Assembly: GCA_913060515.1 (NCBI GenBank)
Contig: CAJXRZ010000068.1
Span: forward strand, 1-34,200
From: an uncultured Pseudomonadota bacterium
Lineage (GTDB): Bacteria > Myxococcota_A > UBA796 > CAJQPC01
Direction: 5' to 3'
DNA: 34,200 nt
The notes beneath the pieces were generated by a model. The model ran no database searches, had not been told where the DNA came from, and saw only the letters and a program-made list of their open reading frames with translations. A program made the translations under genes and the position numbers. Shown in pieces: positions 6,756-14,739 of this stretch; the first letter of the stretch is position 1, and every line of letters starts with the position of its first letter.

Positions 6756-7649
6756 GTGTCCCCCATCACCCCCAGCAGCGCGCTCCTTGAGCTGAGCGGC
6801 GGCGAGAGAGCGCTGCTCTTCTCCGGCGATGTGATTGGGCGTCTGCACAGCGCGCAGATGTGCATCCCGGACCCCCGGATCTCGGAGATGCACGCCTACT
6901 TGAGCCTGCGGGAGGGGGCCCTGCACCTCCTCAAGCTGCGCGGCTCTCTGAGCCTCTACGGCATGGCCGTGGCCAGCGTCGCTCTGGAGCCCGGCGCAGA
7001 GATCGAGCTGGCACCGGGACTAATCTTGCGGGTCTTGGAGCTGCACCTGCCCAAGCATGCCCCAGCCCTAAGCATCGACGGCCTGGTGCACCCTCTCCCT
7101 GGCGGACGCTGCTCTCTGGTGGGCGAGGCGCTCATCCCAGGGACGCAGAAGGGCGCGGCCCTGTGGGTCTGGAACGACGGCCAACGCTGGCACTTGCAGG
7201 TCCCCGGCCAAGCCCCGCAAATCCTGGACGAGCTGCCCCTCCAAGCGGCCGGGCACACGGTGGTCCTCGCGGACCTGGAGCAGGGTCCAGCCCAGGTAGA
7301 ACAGACTCTGGGACGCAGTACCCGCCCAGCGCTGCACATCAAAGCCCACTTCGACTCGGTGATTCTGGAGCAGGTGGGCCGCAAGGGCGGTCGCCTGGTG
7401 GGCAACGCCGCCCGTCTGGTCACCCTGCTCGCTGAGCTGGAGGGCCCAGCCCACTGGGAGCTGGTCGCCAAAGAGATCTGGCCGCGGGTAGAGGACCGGG
7501 AGAGGCTGAGGAGCCGCTGGGATCGCGGCCTCTGGTCGCTGCGCCAGATGCTCGCCCGCATGGAGCTGCCCACCGACCTGGTTCAGACCCAGGGCGGCCA
7601 GGTCGAGCTGGTGCTCCAGTCCAGCGACACCATCGAGATTCGCGGATGA
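6756..7649 (+). CDS. FHA-domain protein with winged-helix-like C-terminus
   Basis: Protein of 297 residues from GTG 6756. The N-terminus (about 20-95) has the FHA signature: Gly28-Arg29, then Arg41-Ile-Ser43-x-x-His46-Ala, the residues that bind phosphothreonine. A second beta-rich stretch follows (about 105-195). The C-terminal 80 residues (helical, with WELVAKEIWP and LRSRWDRGLWSLRQML, then a beta hairpin) resemble the winged-helix domain of OmpR/SARP-type regulators. It ends four bases before the Ser/Thr kinase gene, so the two are surely co-expressed. The obvious model is that the kinase phosphorylates itself or a partner on Thr, FHA binds it, and the wing contacts DNA or RNA polymerase. 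The FHA call is fairly firm; the DNA-binding call is inference. Confidence 0.75.
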   Translation: MSPITPSSALLELSGGERALLFSGDVIGRLHSAQMCIPDPRISEMHAYLSLREGALHLLKLRGSLSLYGMAVASVALEPGAEIELAPGLILRVLELHLPKHAPALSIDGLVHPLPGGRCSLVGEALIPGTQKGAALWVWNDGQRWHLQVPGQAPQILDELPLQAAGHTVVLADLEQGPAQVEQTLGRSTRPALHIKAHFDSVILEQVGRKGGRLVGNAARLVTLLAELEGPAHWELVAKEIWPRVEDRERLRSRWDRGLWSLRQMLARMELPTDLVQTQGGQVELVLQSSDTIEIRG

Positions 7650-7653
7650 CCCC

Positions 7654-10600
7654 ATGCAGCTAGGGGACACATTCGAGCGCTACTCCGTGTTGAACAAGCT
7701 GGGCCAAGGCGGCGGAAGCGCGGTGTATCGGGTGCGCCACACCACTCTGGGAACCGAGCACGCCCTGAAGGTTCTGGGCACCCCACACCCAGAGGAGCGG
7801 GCCCGCCTGTTGCGGGAAGGGCAGATCCAGGCCTCGCTCTCTCACCCGAACTTGGTGCCCGTCACCGACGTTCTGGAGCAGGAAGGGCAGCTGGCTCTGC
7901 TCATGGAGTACGTGCCGGGACCCACCTTGGCGCAGCTCCTCAAGCAAGCGCGCCTGGATCCCGCTGAGCTCCAACGCATCCTGCTTCAGGTGCTCGCAGG
8001 CCTGGCCCACGCACACGCACACGACGTGGTGCACCGGGACATCAAGGCCGACAACGTGCTCATGGACACCCGACATCGGCCTCCCCGACCTCGCCTGATG
8101 GACTTCGGCGTGGCCCGTCAGATGGACTCCTCCCTGACCCAGGACCGCGCGTGGATCGGCACCCTGAACGCCATGTCCCCCGAGCAGCTGCGCGGGGAGA
8201 ACGCCACAACCAGCAGCGACGTCTACGCCCTGGGCTTGACCCTATACCGGATGGTGACCGGAACAGACGCCTTTGAAGAGGGGGATCCCATCGCCCGGGT
8301 CAAGGCGATGGAAGCGGGTACCTGGACCCGCCCAAAGACAGCTCCAGAGCTGCTCTCCGCCCTCGAGGCCACGCTGGTCTCGGACCCAGATGCGCGCCCC
8401 AGCGCTGCGGCCCTCCTCGCTGAGCTCAACGGCGCGAGGCAAGCTCCAGGCACGCCGATCTCGAAACCCCAGTCGGGTCCCCAAGCCGGAAGCTTGGTGC
8501 AGCTCGCGGTGGCCTCGCTGGCGGTTGTGATCGCTGCGGTCTGGCTGCCCCCAGGACCCCAGGCGCCTGACCCGCTGCCCGAAGTGGACCAAGTGCTGCC
8601 CCTCAAGCTCAAGCTGGCTGCCCGAGACGCCACGCTGGGTGGCGAGGCCTTGGCCCTAGAGCGCGCAGCGGCCTTCGAGTCTGGTGAAAGCCAGTTGGAT
8701 CCTTGGCTTATGGCCGACTTATTGTCCAGAGATGCAGAGGGGATCTGGGCCCATACCGGCGGCCTTCCCGCGGTCAGCGTCGCCCTAGGCCTTGAGCACC
8801 TCTTGGCAGCAGACCGCGACGGCGTGGTGTGGATCTGGGAGTTGGCCACCGGTGAGCCCCTACGGTCCACACAGACCCGCGTACATCAGCCCAGAGGCAT
8901 GGTGCTCAGTCCAGGGGAGGAGTGGTTCGTCTTGATGCCGCACCCAAGCCTGGGCTCCGAGACCGACACGGTGGCCTGGAACCTCAAAGACGGCAGCGTT
9001 CGCCTGCGCCTACATGGACCGCTGCGCTTTGGACAGCTGGACACCCAGGGAGAGACCCTCTTGGCCCAACTGAAGGGCCAGGACGCCGACTGGGTGGTCT
9101 GGGATGTCGGCAGTGGCGAGGCCATCTGGACACTGACAAGCCAGGACAACCCGGTGCTGAGCAAGGACGGCTGCTGCCTGAGCATCAACCGTCCCGACGC
9201 CTCCGAGGTCTGGGGCATCAGGGACCGCGCCTTGATGGCAGAGGGGCCCCACACCATCAACGCCATCGCATCCGGCGGTCAGAGTTGGCTCCAATCCAGC
9301 ACGGAGGGTGCTCTGGAGCTTGTCTCTGAAGAGCGCCAGACTCTGAGAATCAACCCCGAGCAGCGCTCCGCAGGCGCCATCTTCTCCGGGGACAGCACCT
9401 CCCTCTTGGTCATTGGAGAGCAGAACCGCCTCTTCGACTTGGAACGATGGACCTGGTCCACGCTGCACGTCGATCACAGCGTGGTGGTCAACAGCGAGAG
9501 TCCCCATGGCTTTCTGCTGGGGGGCCGCAGCGGAGAGCTGAGCACCTGGGAGAGCGCCACCGGCCCACGCACACAGCAGCGCAATCTCTCCCGCATCTCC
9601 GAGGCGAGCGAGATGGGCGGCCGGGTGGCGGTGGCAGACCTCGGGGGCTGGATCTCCGTCTCTCCTGAGCGGGACGGCGCCCAGGGCCGCACGCGCGTGA
9701 GCCGAGGATGTCCGAAGGGGTGGCTGGTACAGGGAGAGCACCTCTGCCTGACCGGCAGCACCCTTGAGAACTGGGACACCGGCCAGGTCCTCGGCCCTCT
9801 GCCGGAGGCCACAAGCCGGGTAGTGCGCACCGAGACCGAGCTCCTGGCGGTTGACCCCAATGGCGTGGTCAACCAAGCTGGCGAGCGGCTCCTTGAGTTC
9901 CCTTGGTACGGCACCCGACCCAGCATCTGGCAGATCGTCAGCAGTGACCAAGCCCTGGTGCTGGTCGAACGCTACGGAGATCAGGTCTGGATCCAAAGCA
10001 CAGATCTGGCCTTACAACAGGCCACCCTACGCCTGAAAGACATTGACCATGTGGCCCTTGTGGGGGACCTGGTGGCCATCGCACACGGAAGCGGCGGGAC
10101 GGTGAGCCTGTTGGACCTGGGCGGCGAGCTGCGGCGCACCCTCTCCCACAGCCTTGAGGATCTGCGCGGCATCGCCTCGCTCTCCAGCCATGGCAGCTGG
10201 GTGTGGGCGGGGTCCTGGCAAGGTCAGATTCTTGGCTGGGACATGGCCAGCGAGGAGACGAGGATTCTGCCCGGACATGTAGAGGGTACCCAGCTCATCG
10301 CGCTGAGTCCCGAGCGCCTGCTCAGCTATGGAAACGACAGCGCCGTCAAGCTCTGGGACACCCAGAGCGGCGCGCTGCTCGCCACCCACCTACTGCCGGG
10401 CGCTGCGACGGACCTAGTGTGGTCCGAAGAGGGTGCTCTGGCCGTGGTGAGCACCCGCAGCGGCCACCTGTTGGTGATTGACCGCCAAGGTCAGCTGCGC
10501 TCCGTACGACACAGCAGCGACTGGATCGTCGATGTGGCCATCGAGGGCGAGAAGGTGCGCAGCATGGACCGCAGTGGAGAGGTGGTCGACTGGGATCTGA

Positions 10601-10764
10601 GCGTGCTCAGCCAGGACCACAGCAGCTTGGCCGCCAGCGGCGCGCTGAACAACTTGCGGGTGTGCCGAGAGAGCTTCGAGGTGGTGCCCGTGCTGCCCTA
10701 CCCCGAGCCGGAGAGTGTCTGGGCGCCCGAGGCCCTCTGCAGCCCCCCTCAAGCAGATCTTTAG
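7654..10764 (+). CDS. transmembrane Ser/Thr protein kinase with WD40-like propeller
   Basis: Protein of 1036 residues. A Hanks-type kinase domain occupies about 10-262: Gly-rich loop GQGGGSAVY, catalytic Lys39 (ALKVLG), HRD loop 127-129 with Lys and Asn (HRDIKADN), DFG with Asp150, and SPEQLRG after the activation loop. All catalytic residues are present, so it should be active. A Pro/Gly/Ser-rich linker leads to one transmembrane helix near 279-297. The remaining about 730 residues are repeats ending in W-[DE/N] strands (VWDVGSGEAIW, WDMASEE, KLWDTQSGALL), a WD40 or quinoprotein-like beta-propeller, predicted outside the cytoplasmic membrane as a sensor or scaffold. It lies four bases after the FHA gene and converges on an HExxH protein gene nine bases away. 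The ligand is unknown. Confidence 0.92.
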   Translation: MQLGDTFERYSVLNKLGQGGGSAVYRVRHTTLGTEHALKVLGTPHPEERARLLREGQIQASLSHPNLVPVTDVLEQEGQLALLMEYVPGPTLAQLLKQARLDPAELQRILLQVLAGLAHAHAHDVVHRDIKADNVLMDTRHRPPRPRLMDFGVARQMDSSLTQDRAWIGTLNAMSPEQLRGENATTSSDVYALGLTLYRMVTGTDAFEEGDPIARVKAMEAGTWTRPKTAPELLSALEATLVSDPDARPSAAALLAELNGARQAPGTPISKPQSGPQAGSLVQLAVASLAVVIAAVWLPPGPQAPDPLPEVDQVLPLKLKLAARDATLGGEALALERAAAFESGESQLDPWLMADLLSRDAEGIWAHTGGLPAVSVALGLEHLLAADRDGVVWIWELATGEPLRSTQTRVHQPRGMVLSPGEEWFVLMPHPSLGSETDTVAWNLKDGSVRLRLHGPLRFGQLDTQGETLLAQLKGQDADWVVWDVGSGEAIWTLTSQDNPVLSKDGCCLSINRPDASEVWGIRDRALMAEGPHTINAIASGGQSWLQSSTEGALELVSEERQTLRINPEQRSAGAIFSGDSTSLLVIGEQNRLFDLERWTWSTLHVDHSVVVNSESPHGFLLGGRSGELSTWESATGPRTQQRNLSRISEASEMGGRVAVADLGGWISVSPERDGAQGRTRVSRGCPKGWLVQGEHLCLTGSTLENWDTGQVLGPLPEATSRVVRTETELLAVDPNGVVNQAGERLLEFPWYGTRPSIWQIVSSDQALVLVERYGDQVWIQSTDLALQQATLRLKDIDHVALVGDLVAIAHGSGGTVSLLDLGGELRRTLSHSLEDLRGIASLSSHGSWVWAGSWQGQILGWDMASEETRILPGHVEGTQLIALSPERLLSYGNDSAVKLWDTQSGALLATHLLPGAATDLVWSEEGALAVVSTRSGHLLVIDRQGQLRSVRHSSDWIVDVAIEGEKVRSMDRSGEVVDWDLSVLSQDHSSLAASGALNNLRVCRESFEVVPVLPYPEPESVWAPEALCSPPQADL

Positions 10765-10773
10765 GGGCGAGGT

Positions 10774-11349
10774 TTAGGGACGAGGCGGAGCGATGCGGTC
10801 CACCCAAGCCTGGGTGCTCGCCAGCAAGGCCCCATCAAGCTCGGTGGCCAGACCTCGCTCGCGCACCTGATCCACCCAAGCCTCAATCGCGCTGGGGTTC
10901 GGCCACATCCAGCCATAGTCTGAGCCGCAAAAGACCTGCTTCATCCACTTCTTCTGCCACTCAATCGGGGTGCCCTGCCGCTGTTGAAGCACCAAGTCAA
11001 TCACATAGCCACGGCGCTCCCAGTGGGCGCGCTTGGTCCACACCACCGGCCCAAAGAGCACATAGGAGGCGGGAAACCAGAGGGGATTGTCCCGCCAGTC
11101 CCAGAGGTGAACGCGCTCGTGTAGCAGAGTCCCCAAGACCTTGGGATCATTGCGGAAGCGCTGCTCATTGGGCCACCACGCCGTGCGGCCCAAGACGGTG
11201 ACGTAGCCGTTGACGTAGCTGCGGTTCAGGGGCCAGAGCAGGGTGCCCAGAGCGCGCTGGTGCCAGCTCTGATCCTTGAAGCCCACCGAGAAGCCCGGAA
11301 TCTCGCGTTGCATCTGGGCACAGAGCTCATCGAGCGCTCCGGTGTGCAT
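10774..11349 (-). CDS. putative zinc metallopeptidase-like protein (HERVH)
   Basis: Protein of 191 residues from ATG 11349, with GGAGG six bases upstream. I do not recognise a named family. It contains LLHERVHLWDW (His77-Glu78-x-x-His81), a match to the HExxH zinc motif, followed 30 residues later by HWERRGY, where Glu111 could be the third ligand as in gluzincin-type or related enzymes. The protein is unusually rich in Trp and Arg. It has no signal peptide or lipobox, so it probably acts in the cytoplasm unless exported by another route. It is divergent from htpG (72 bp between starts) and convergent with the kinase gene. Substrate and even enzymatic activity are unproven. Confidence 0.6.
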   Translation of the reverse strand: MHTGALDELCAQMQREIPGFSVGFKDQSWHQRALGTLLWPLNRSYVNGYVTVLGRTAWWPNEQRFRNDPKVLGTLLHERVHLWDWRDNPLWFPASYVLFGPVVWTKRAHWERRGYVIDLVLQQRQGTPIEWQKKWMKQVFCGSDYGWMWPNPSAIEAWVDQVRERGLATELDGALLASTQAWVDRIAPPRP

Positions 11350-11421
11350 GCCTGACCTCCAAGCAATGACTTGACGCCGCGACTCTGGGATCTACTTGAG
11401 CGGCCATAGCGAGAGGATGCC

Positions 11422-13383
11422 ATGTCCGAGTCCAAGACCCTTCCCTTCAACGCCGAAGTCCGCCAGCTCCTGGACTTGGTCATTCACAGCCTCTACTCCG
11501 AGCGCGAGGTCTTCCTTCGGGAGCTGATCTCCAACGCCAGCGATGCCTTGGACAAGGCCCGGGTGGTCGGTCTGCAAGAGCAGGACTTCGCCGCCGCCGC
11601 CGGTGAGCCGCGCATCGACATTCGCGTGGACAGCGTCAACCGCACCATCACGCTCTCCGACAACGGCGTGGGCCTGACCCAGGAGGAGGCCATCGATGCC
11701 CTGGGCACCATCGCCCGCTCGGGCACCAAGGCCTTCGCCGAGGCCATCAAGGACCAGAGCCACAACCTGATCGGCCAGTTCGGTGTGGGTTTCTACGCCG
11801 CATTCATGGTCGCTGAGCGCGTGGAAGTGCGCAGCCAATCGGGGCGCCCAGACAACGCTGGCGTGATCTGGACCTGCGATGGCACCACCGAGTACACCAT
11901 CGCCGAGGGCGAGCGCTCAGATCGCGGCACCGACGTGATCCTGCACCTGCGCGAGGACGCCGAGGAGTTCCTGGACGAGGCCCGCCTCAAGGACATCGTC
12001 AAGCGCTACAGCGAGTTTGTGGGCTACCCCATCTTCGTAGGCGAGGAGCAGGCCAACGAGCCACAGGCCCTCTGGACACGCACCCCCTCGGAGATCGAAG
12101 AGGAGGAGTACAACACCTTCTACGGGCAGATCTCCGGCGACTTCATGCCTCCGGCCACCCACCTGCACTGGAGCGCCGATGCGCCCATCCAGTACAAGGC
12201 CCTGCTCTACGTGCCCAGCGCCGCACCCCACGACATGAACCACCCCGACGGCCGCCGCGACATCAAGCTCTACGCGCGCCGGGTGCTCATCGACGACGCA
12301 GCCTCCTTCCTCATGCCCGACTACCTGCGCTTCGTGCGCGGCGTGGTGGACACCGAGGATCTGCAGCTCAACGTCTCCCGCGAGTTGGTTCAGCAGACCG
12401 CAACCGTCGACAAGCTGCGCAGCCAGCTCACCTCCAAGGTGCTGCGCCACCTGCAGAGCGTCGCCAAGAAGGACACCGAGACCTACACCGGGATCTGGGA
12501 AGCCTTCGGCGGCGTGATCAAGGAAGGCCTGCACAACGTGAGCTCCTCCAAGGACAAGGAGCGCCTGACCTCTCTGGTGCGCTTCAACTCCACCCGCTCG
12601 GACGACGACAAGGGCCAAGTCAGCCTGGCCCAGTACGTCGAGGCCATGCCCGAGGACCAGGACAGCATCTACTACCTGGTGGGCTCCGACTACGCCTCGG
12701 TCTCCCGCAGCCCCCACCTGGAGGCCTTCAAGCGCAAGGGCATCGAGGTGCTCTTGAGCTGGGACACCGTGGATGAGTGGGCCTTCCCCTCCATGGAGAC
12801 CTTCCAGGACAAGAAGCTGGTGAGCATCTCGAGGGGTGAGGTGGATCTGGGCGAAGATGACACCCCATCCCCCACCGTCAGCGAGGATCTGGCCGGCTGG
12901 ATCGGGACGGTTCTCGCCGGCGAGGTCAGCTCGGTGCGTACCTCCAACCGCCTGACGAACTCCGCCTCGGTGCTGGTGGACGACCAGTTCGGCGTCTCCA
13001 ACAACATGCAGCGCATCATGCGCCAGCTCAACCAGGCCTTGCCCGCCGCCCAACGCATCCTGGAGATCAACCCAGGACACGCCCTGGTGCGCACCCTGGA
13101 CCAGCTGCACAAGGACGGCCGCAAGGACGAGGCCCAGCCCTTGGCTTGGTTGCTCCTGGATCAGGCCCGCTTGTTGGAAGGCGAAGTGCGCGATCCAGTC
13201 GGTCTGGTAGAGCGCCTGCAGACCCTGAGCACTCTGGCCGCCCAAGCCCTGGGCGTCAACGCTCAGTCGGCCCCGCATCCCGAGCCCACGGACGAGCCCG
13301 CTGCTGCCCCAGAGGCGACTGATGCGCCCGTCGTGATCGAGGGCGAGGTGCTGGACGCCAGCGGTGAGCAGCTCTCGGAGTGA
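11422..13383 (+). CDS. htpG: molecular chaperone HtpG (Hsp90)
   Basis: Bacterial Hsp90, an ATP-dependent dimeric chaperone of the cytoplasm that remodels client proteins with DnaK. The 653 residues show the GHKL ATPase domain: LRELISNASDALDK with the Mg-binding Glu/Asn, LSDNGVGL, and GQFGVGFYAAFMV. The middle domain has NVSRELVQQ with the catalytic Arg, and the C-terminal dimerisation domain follows. The last about 40 residues are Ala/Glu/Pro-rich and look disordered, a little beyond the usual end. ATG 11422 is preceded by GAGAGGA. The divergent 72-bp gap holds a possible -35 (TTGACG at 11371) but no clear heat-shock promoter or CIRCE element. A strong hairpin follows the stop. Confidence 0.97.
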   Translation: MSESKTLPFNAEVRQLLDLVIHSLYSEREVFLRELISNASDALDKARVVGLQEQDFAAAAGEPRIDIRVDSVNRTITLSDNGVGLTQEEAIDALGTIARSGTKAFAEAIKDQSHNLIGQFGVGFYAAFMVAERVEVRSQSGRPDNAGVIWTCDGTTEYTIAEGERSDRGTDVILHLREDAEEFLDEARLKDIVKRYSEFVGYPIFVGEEQANEPQALWTRTPSEIEEEEYNTFYGQISGDFMPPATHLHWSADAPIQYKALLYVPSAAPHDMNHPDGRRDIKLYARRVLIDDAASFLMPDYLRFVRGVVDTEDLQLNVSRELVQQTATVDKLRSQLTSKVLRHLQSVAKKDTETYTGIWEAFGGVIKEGLHNVSSSKDKERLTSLVRFNSTRSDDDKGQVSLAQYVEAMPEDQDSIYYLVGSDYASVSRSPHLEAFKRKGIEVLLSWDTVDEWAFPSMETFQDKKLVSISRGEVDLGEDDTPSPTVSEDLAGWIGTVLAGEVSSVRTSNRLTNSASVLVDDQFGVSNNMQRIMRQLNQALPAAQRILEINPGHALVRTLDQLHKDGRKDEAQPLAWLLLDQARLLEGEVRDPVGLVERLQTLSTLAAQALGVNAQSAPHPEPTDEPAAAPEATDAPVVIEGEVLDASGEQLSE

Positions 13384-13393
13384 GCCAAGCCAC

Positions 13394-13420
13394 ACACCCT
13401 CGCGGCCGAAGCGAGGGTGT
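13394..13420 (+). terminator. 10-bp perfect hairpin after htpG
   Basis: ACACCCTCGC (13394-13403) pairs perfectly with GCGAGGGTGT (13411-13420) around a seven-base loop. It begins ten bases after the htpG stop and ends twelve bases before the next ATG. There is no T-run, so it may be a weak terminator, an mRNA-stabilising 3' structure or a protein-binding palindrome. Confidence 0.55.
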
Positions 13421-13425
13421 AGAGT
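13420..13425 (+). promoter_or_regulatory. -10-like hexamer TAGAGT
   Basis: TAGAGT, then six bases (GGCGGC), then the ATG at 13432. The spacing equals that at the FHA gene and there is no Shine-Dalgarno. A match of four of six to TATAAT is weak on its own. Confidence 0.3.
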
Positions 13426-13431
13426 GGCGGC

Positions 13432-14061
13432 ATGATCTTGCTTCTGCTGGCCTGCGCCACCCTGTCCTCGGATGCGCCAAGCGGCGCTGAACCCCAAGCG
13501 GACCGGGCGGAGGCCGCGGTCTCGGAACCCGTTCCGGTCGCGGCCGCGGCCGACGTGCCCAAGACGGAGGAACCCGTGACCAGCACTGAGCTGCTCTCCC
13601 CCCACTTCAGCGCCGATCAGATCCGGGAGGCCATGCCGGTGGGCACCACCCTGGTCTTCCGCACCTCGAAGATCGACACCCTGGCCGACGGCTCGGGAAT
13701 CATGGGCATGGAGACCCAGGACATGCAGTGGGAGGTGCTCGCTGCCGACGCAGCCCAGGTCACCATTCGCTACGCCATGTTGGAGAGAGAGGGCGATCCC
13801 AACGAGCGCACCCATACGTGGTCAGAACTGGCCACCCACTCCCAGTTCCCAGCGCAGATGACCAAGCGCGAGGACAGCGTGTCGGTGACCGTGCCCGCAG
13901 GGACCTTTCAGTGCACCCGCTACACCGTGCGCGAGCAAGGCGGCGAGGTCAGCGTCTATGACTTTGCCCAGAACATGGCCGGACCACCGATTCAGATGGT
14001 CCAGACCGTCTCCGGACAGGAGCGCATGCGCATGAGCTTGGTGCGCCGCGCAATCCCCTGA
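13432..14061 (+). CDS. putative lipoprotein
   Basis: Protein of 209 residues with a short lipobox signal (MILLLLAC, Cys8) and an Ala/Glu/Pro-rich linker to about residue 55. The remaining about 150 residues are beta-rich (VGTTLVFRTSKID, VSVTVPAGTFQCTRYTV, MVQTVSGQERMRMSL) and read like a single lipocalin- or DUF-type beta-sandwich. I do not recognise the family. The pattern V-P-A-G-T-F-x-C-x-[KR]-Y recurs in many uncharacterised periplasmic proteins that carry a substrate-like beta-barrel. It follows htpG after a strong hairpin, so it may be a separate transcript, and it converges on the next gene ten bases away. Function unknown. Confidence 0.75.
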   Translation: MILLLLACATLSSDAPSGAEPQADRAEAAVSEPVPVAAAADVPKTEEPVTSTELLSPHFSADQIREAMPVGTTLVFRTSKIDTLADGSGIMGMETQDMQWEVLAADAAQVTIRYAMLEREGDPNERTHTWSELATHSQFPAQMTKREDSVSVTVPAGTFQCTRYTVREQGGEVSVYDFAQNMAGPPIQMVQTVSGQERMRMSLVRRAIP

Positions 14062-14071
14062 GTCCATCAAC

Positions 14072-14677
14072 TCAGTTGACGGTGCCCTTGACGCCAAACT
14101 GGTAGACCAGCTCGGCGTTGTACTGGGGAGCCCAGAAGAACTGGTCCGACTGCAGCTGTGCATCGTAGATGCTGGTGAACACCGTGCGAACACCCAGGCG
14201 CAAACCCAGGGAGTTCTTCACGACCACCCCATCTACGCCTGCGAAACCTGCAGGATCCATCTGACCGCTGGTGTTGTCCGGCGCACGATCCCAGATGTCC
14301 TCGGTCCAGACCACGCCGGGTCCAGCCCGCACATACACATCCCAGCGAAAGCCACGAGGCTGAGGATGAGGGATGCGCAAGCCCGGCATCGTGTAGAGCC
14401 CGTGACGCACGCGAACATGATCTCGGGTGGTGGCGCGCAGATCCGTGGTGTCCAGCTCTCCAGGCATGGATGCGAAAATACCAGCATCCAACGCCAGGTT
14501 TCGACCGACGCGAGAGTCAACGCCCAGGCTCACACCCAAAGGCAAGGGACCCTGAACCAGGGACAATCCGCCGTGCACACGCACCTGGGGGTCCGAAGGC
14601 GGGCGGGCCGCCAGAGCCGTCGCGCTGAAGAGAAGCGAGGAGATAGCAAGCAGAGAGGTGGCCAACAGGGCACGCAC
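14072..14677 (-). CDS. small outer-membrane beta-barrel-like protein
   Basis: Protein of 201 residues from GTG 14677, with GGAG five bases upstream. A Sec signal peptide ends near SATALAA. The mature part alternates hydrophobic and polar residues in many short strands (VHGGLSLVQG, LGVSLGVDSRVG, WDVYVRAGPGVVW, LGLRLGVRTVFTSI) and ends in a strand close to the C-terminus (AELVYQFGVKG). This suggests an outer-membrane beta-barrel of about eight strands or a related periplasmic beta protein. Similar proteins are often annotated 'outer membrane beta-barrel domain-containing' next to adventurous-gliding genes in myxobacteria, but no gliding gene is visible here. It lies downstream of the ArsA-like pair on the same strand, with 62 bp between. 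Confidence 0.65.
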   Translation of the reverse strand: MRALLATSLLAISSLLFSATALAARPPSDPQVRVHGGLSLVQGPLPLGVSLGVDSRVGRNLALDAGIFASMPGELDTTDLRATTRDHVRVRHGLYTMPGLRIPHPQPRGFRWDVYVRAGPGVVWTEDIWDRAPDNTSGQMDPAGFAGVDGVVVKNSLGLRLGVRTVFTSIYDAQLQSDQFFWAPQYNAELVYQFGVKGTVN

Positions 14678-14697
14678 AAGGACTCCGATACAGGCCA

Positions 14698-14729
14698 GTG
14701 GCCTAGCCGCTTAGCCTAGCAGCGGCCAC
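14698..14729 (-). terminator. possible hairpin between ArsA-like and barrel genes
   Basis: GTGGCC (14698-14703) pairs with GGCCAC (14724-14729); an alternative inner stem pairs GCCGC (14706) with GCGGC (14722). It lies downstream of the second ArsA-like gene. There is no T-run, so the role is uncertain. Confidence 0.25.
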
Positions 14730-14739
14730 AGGGTGCGCT

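Noticed and set aside
11371-11398. TTGACG-N16-TACTTG as the htpG promoter, or a heat-shock site
   Set aside because: The -35 is good but the -10 is poor, and neither a sigma-32-type CCCAT box nor a CIRCE element is present; too weak to list as a feature.
11917-13815. 632-residue open frame opposite htpG
   Set aside because: Antisense shadow of an unambiguous HtpG coding sequence.
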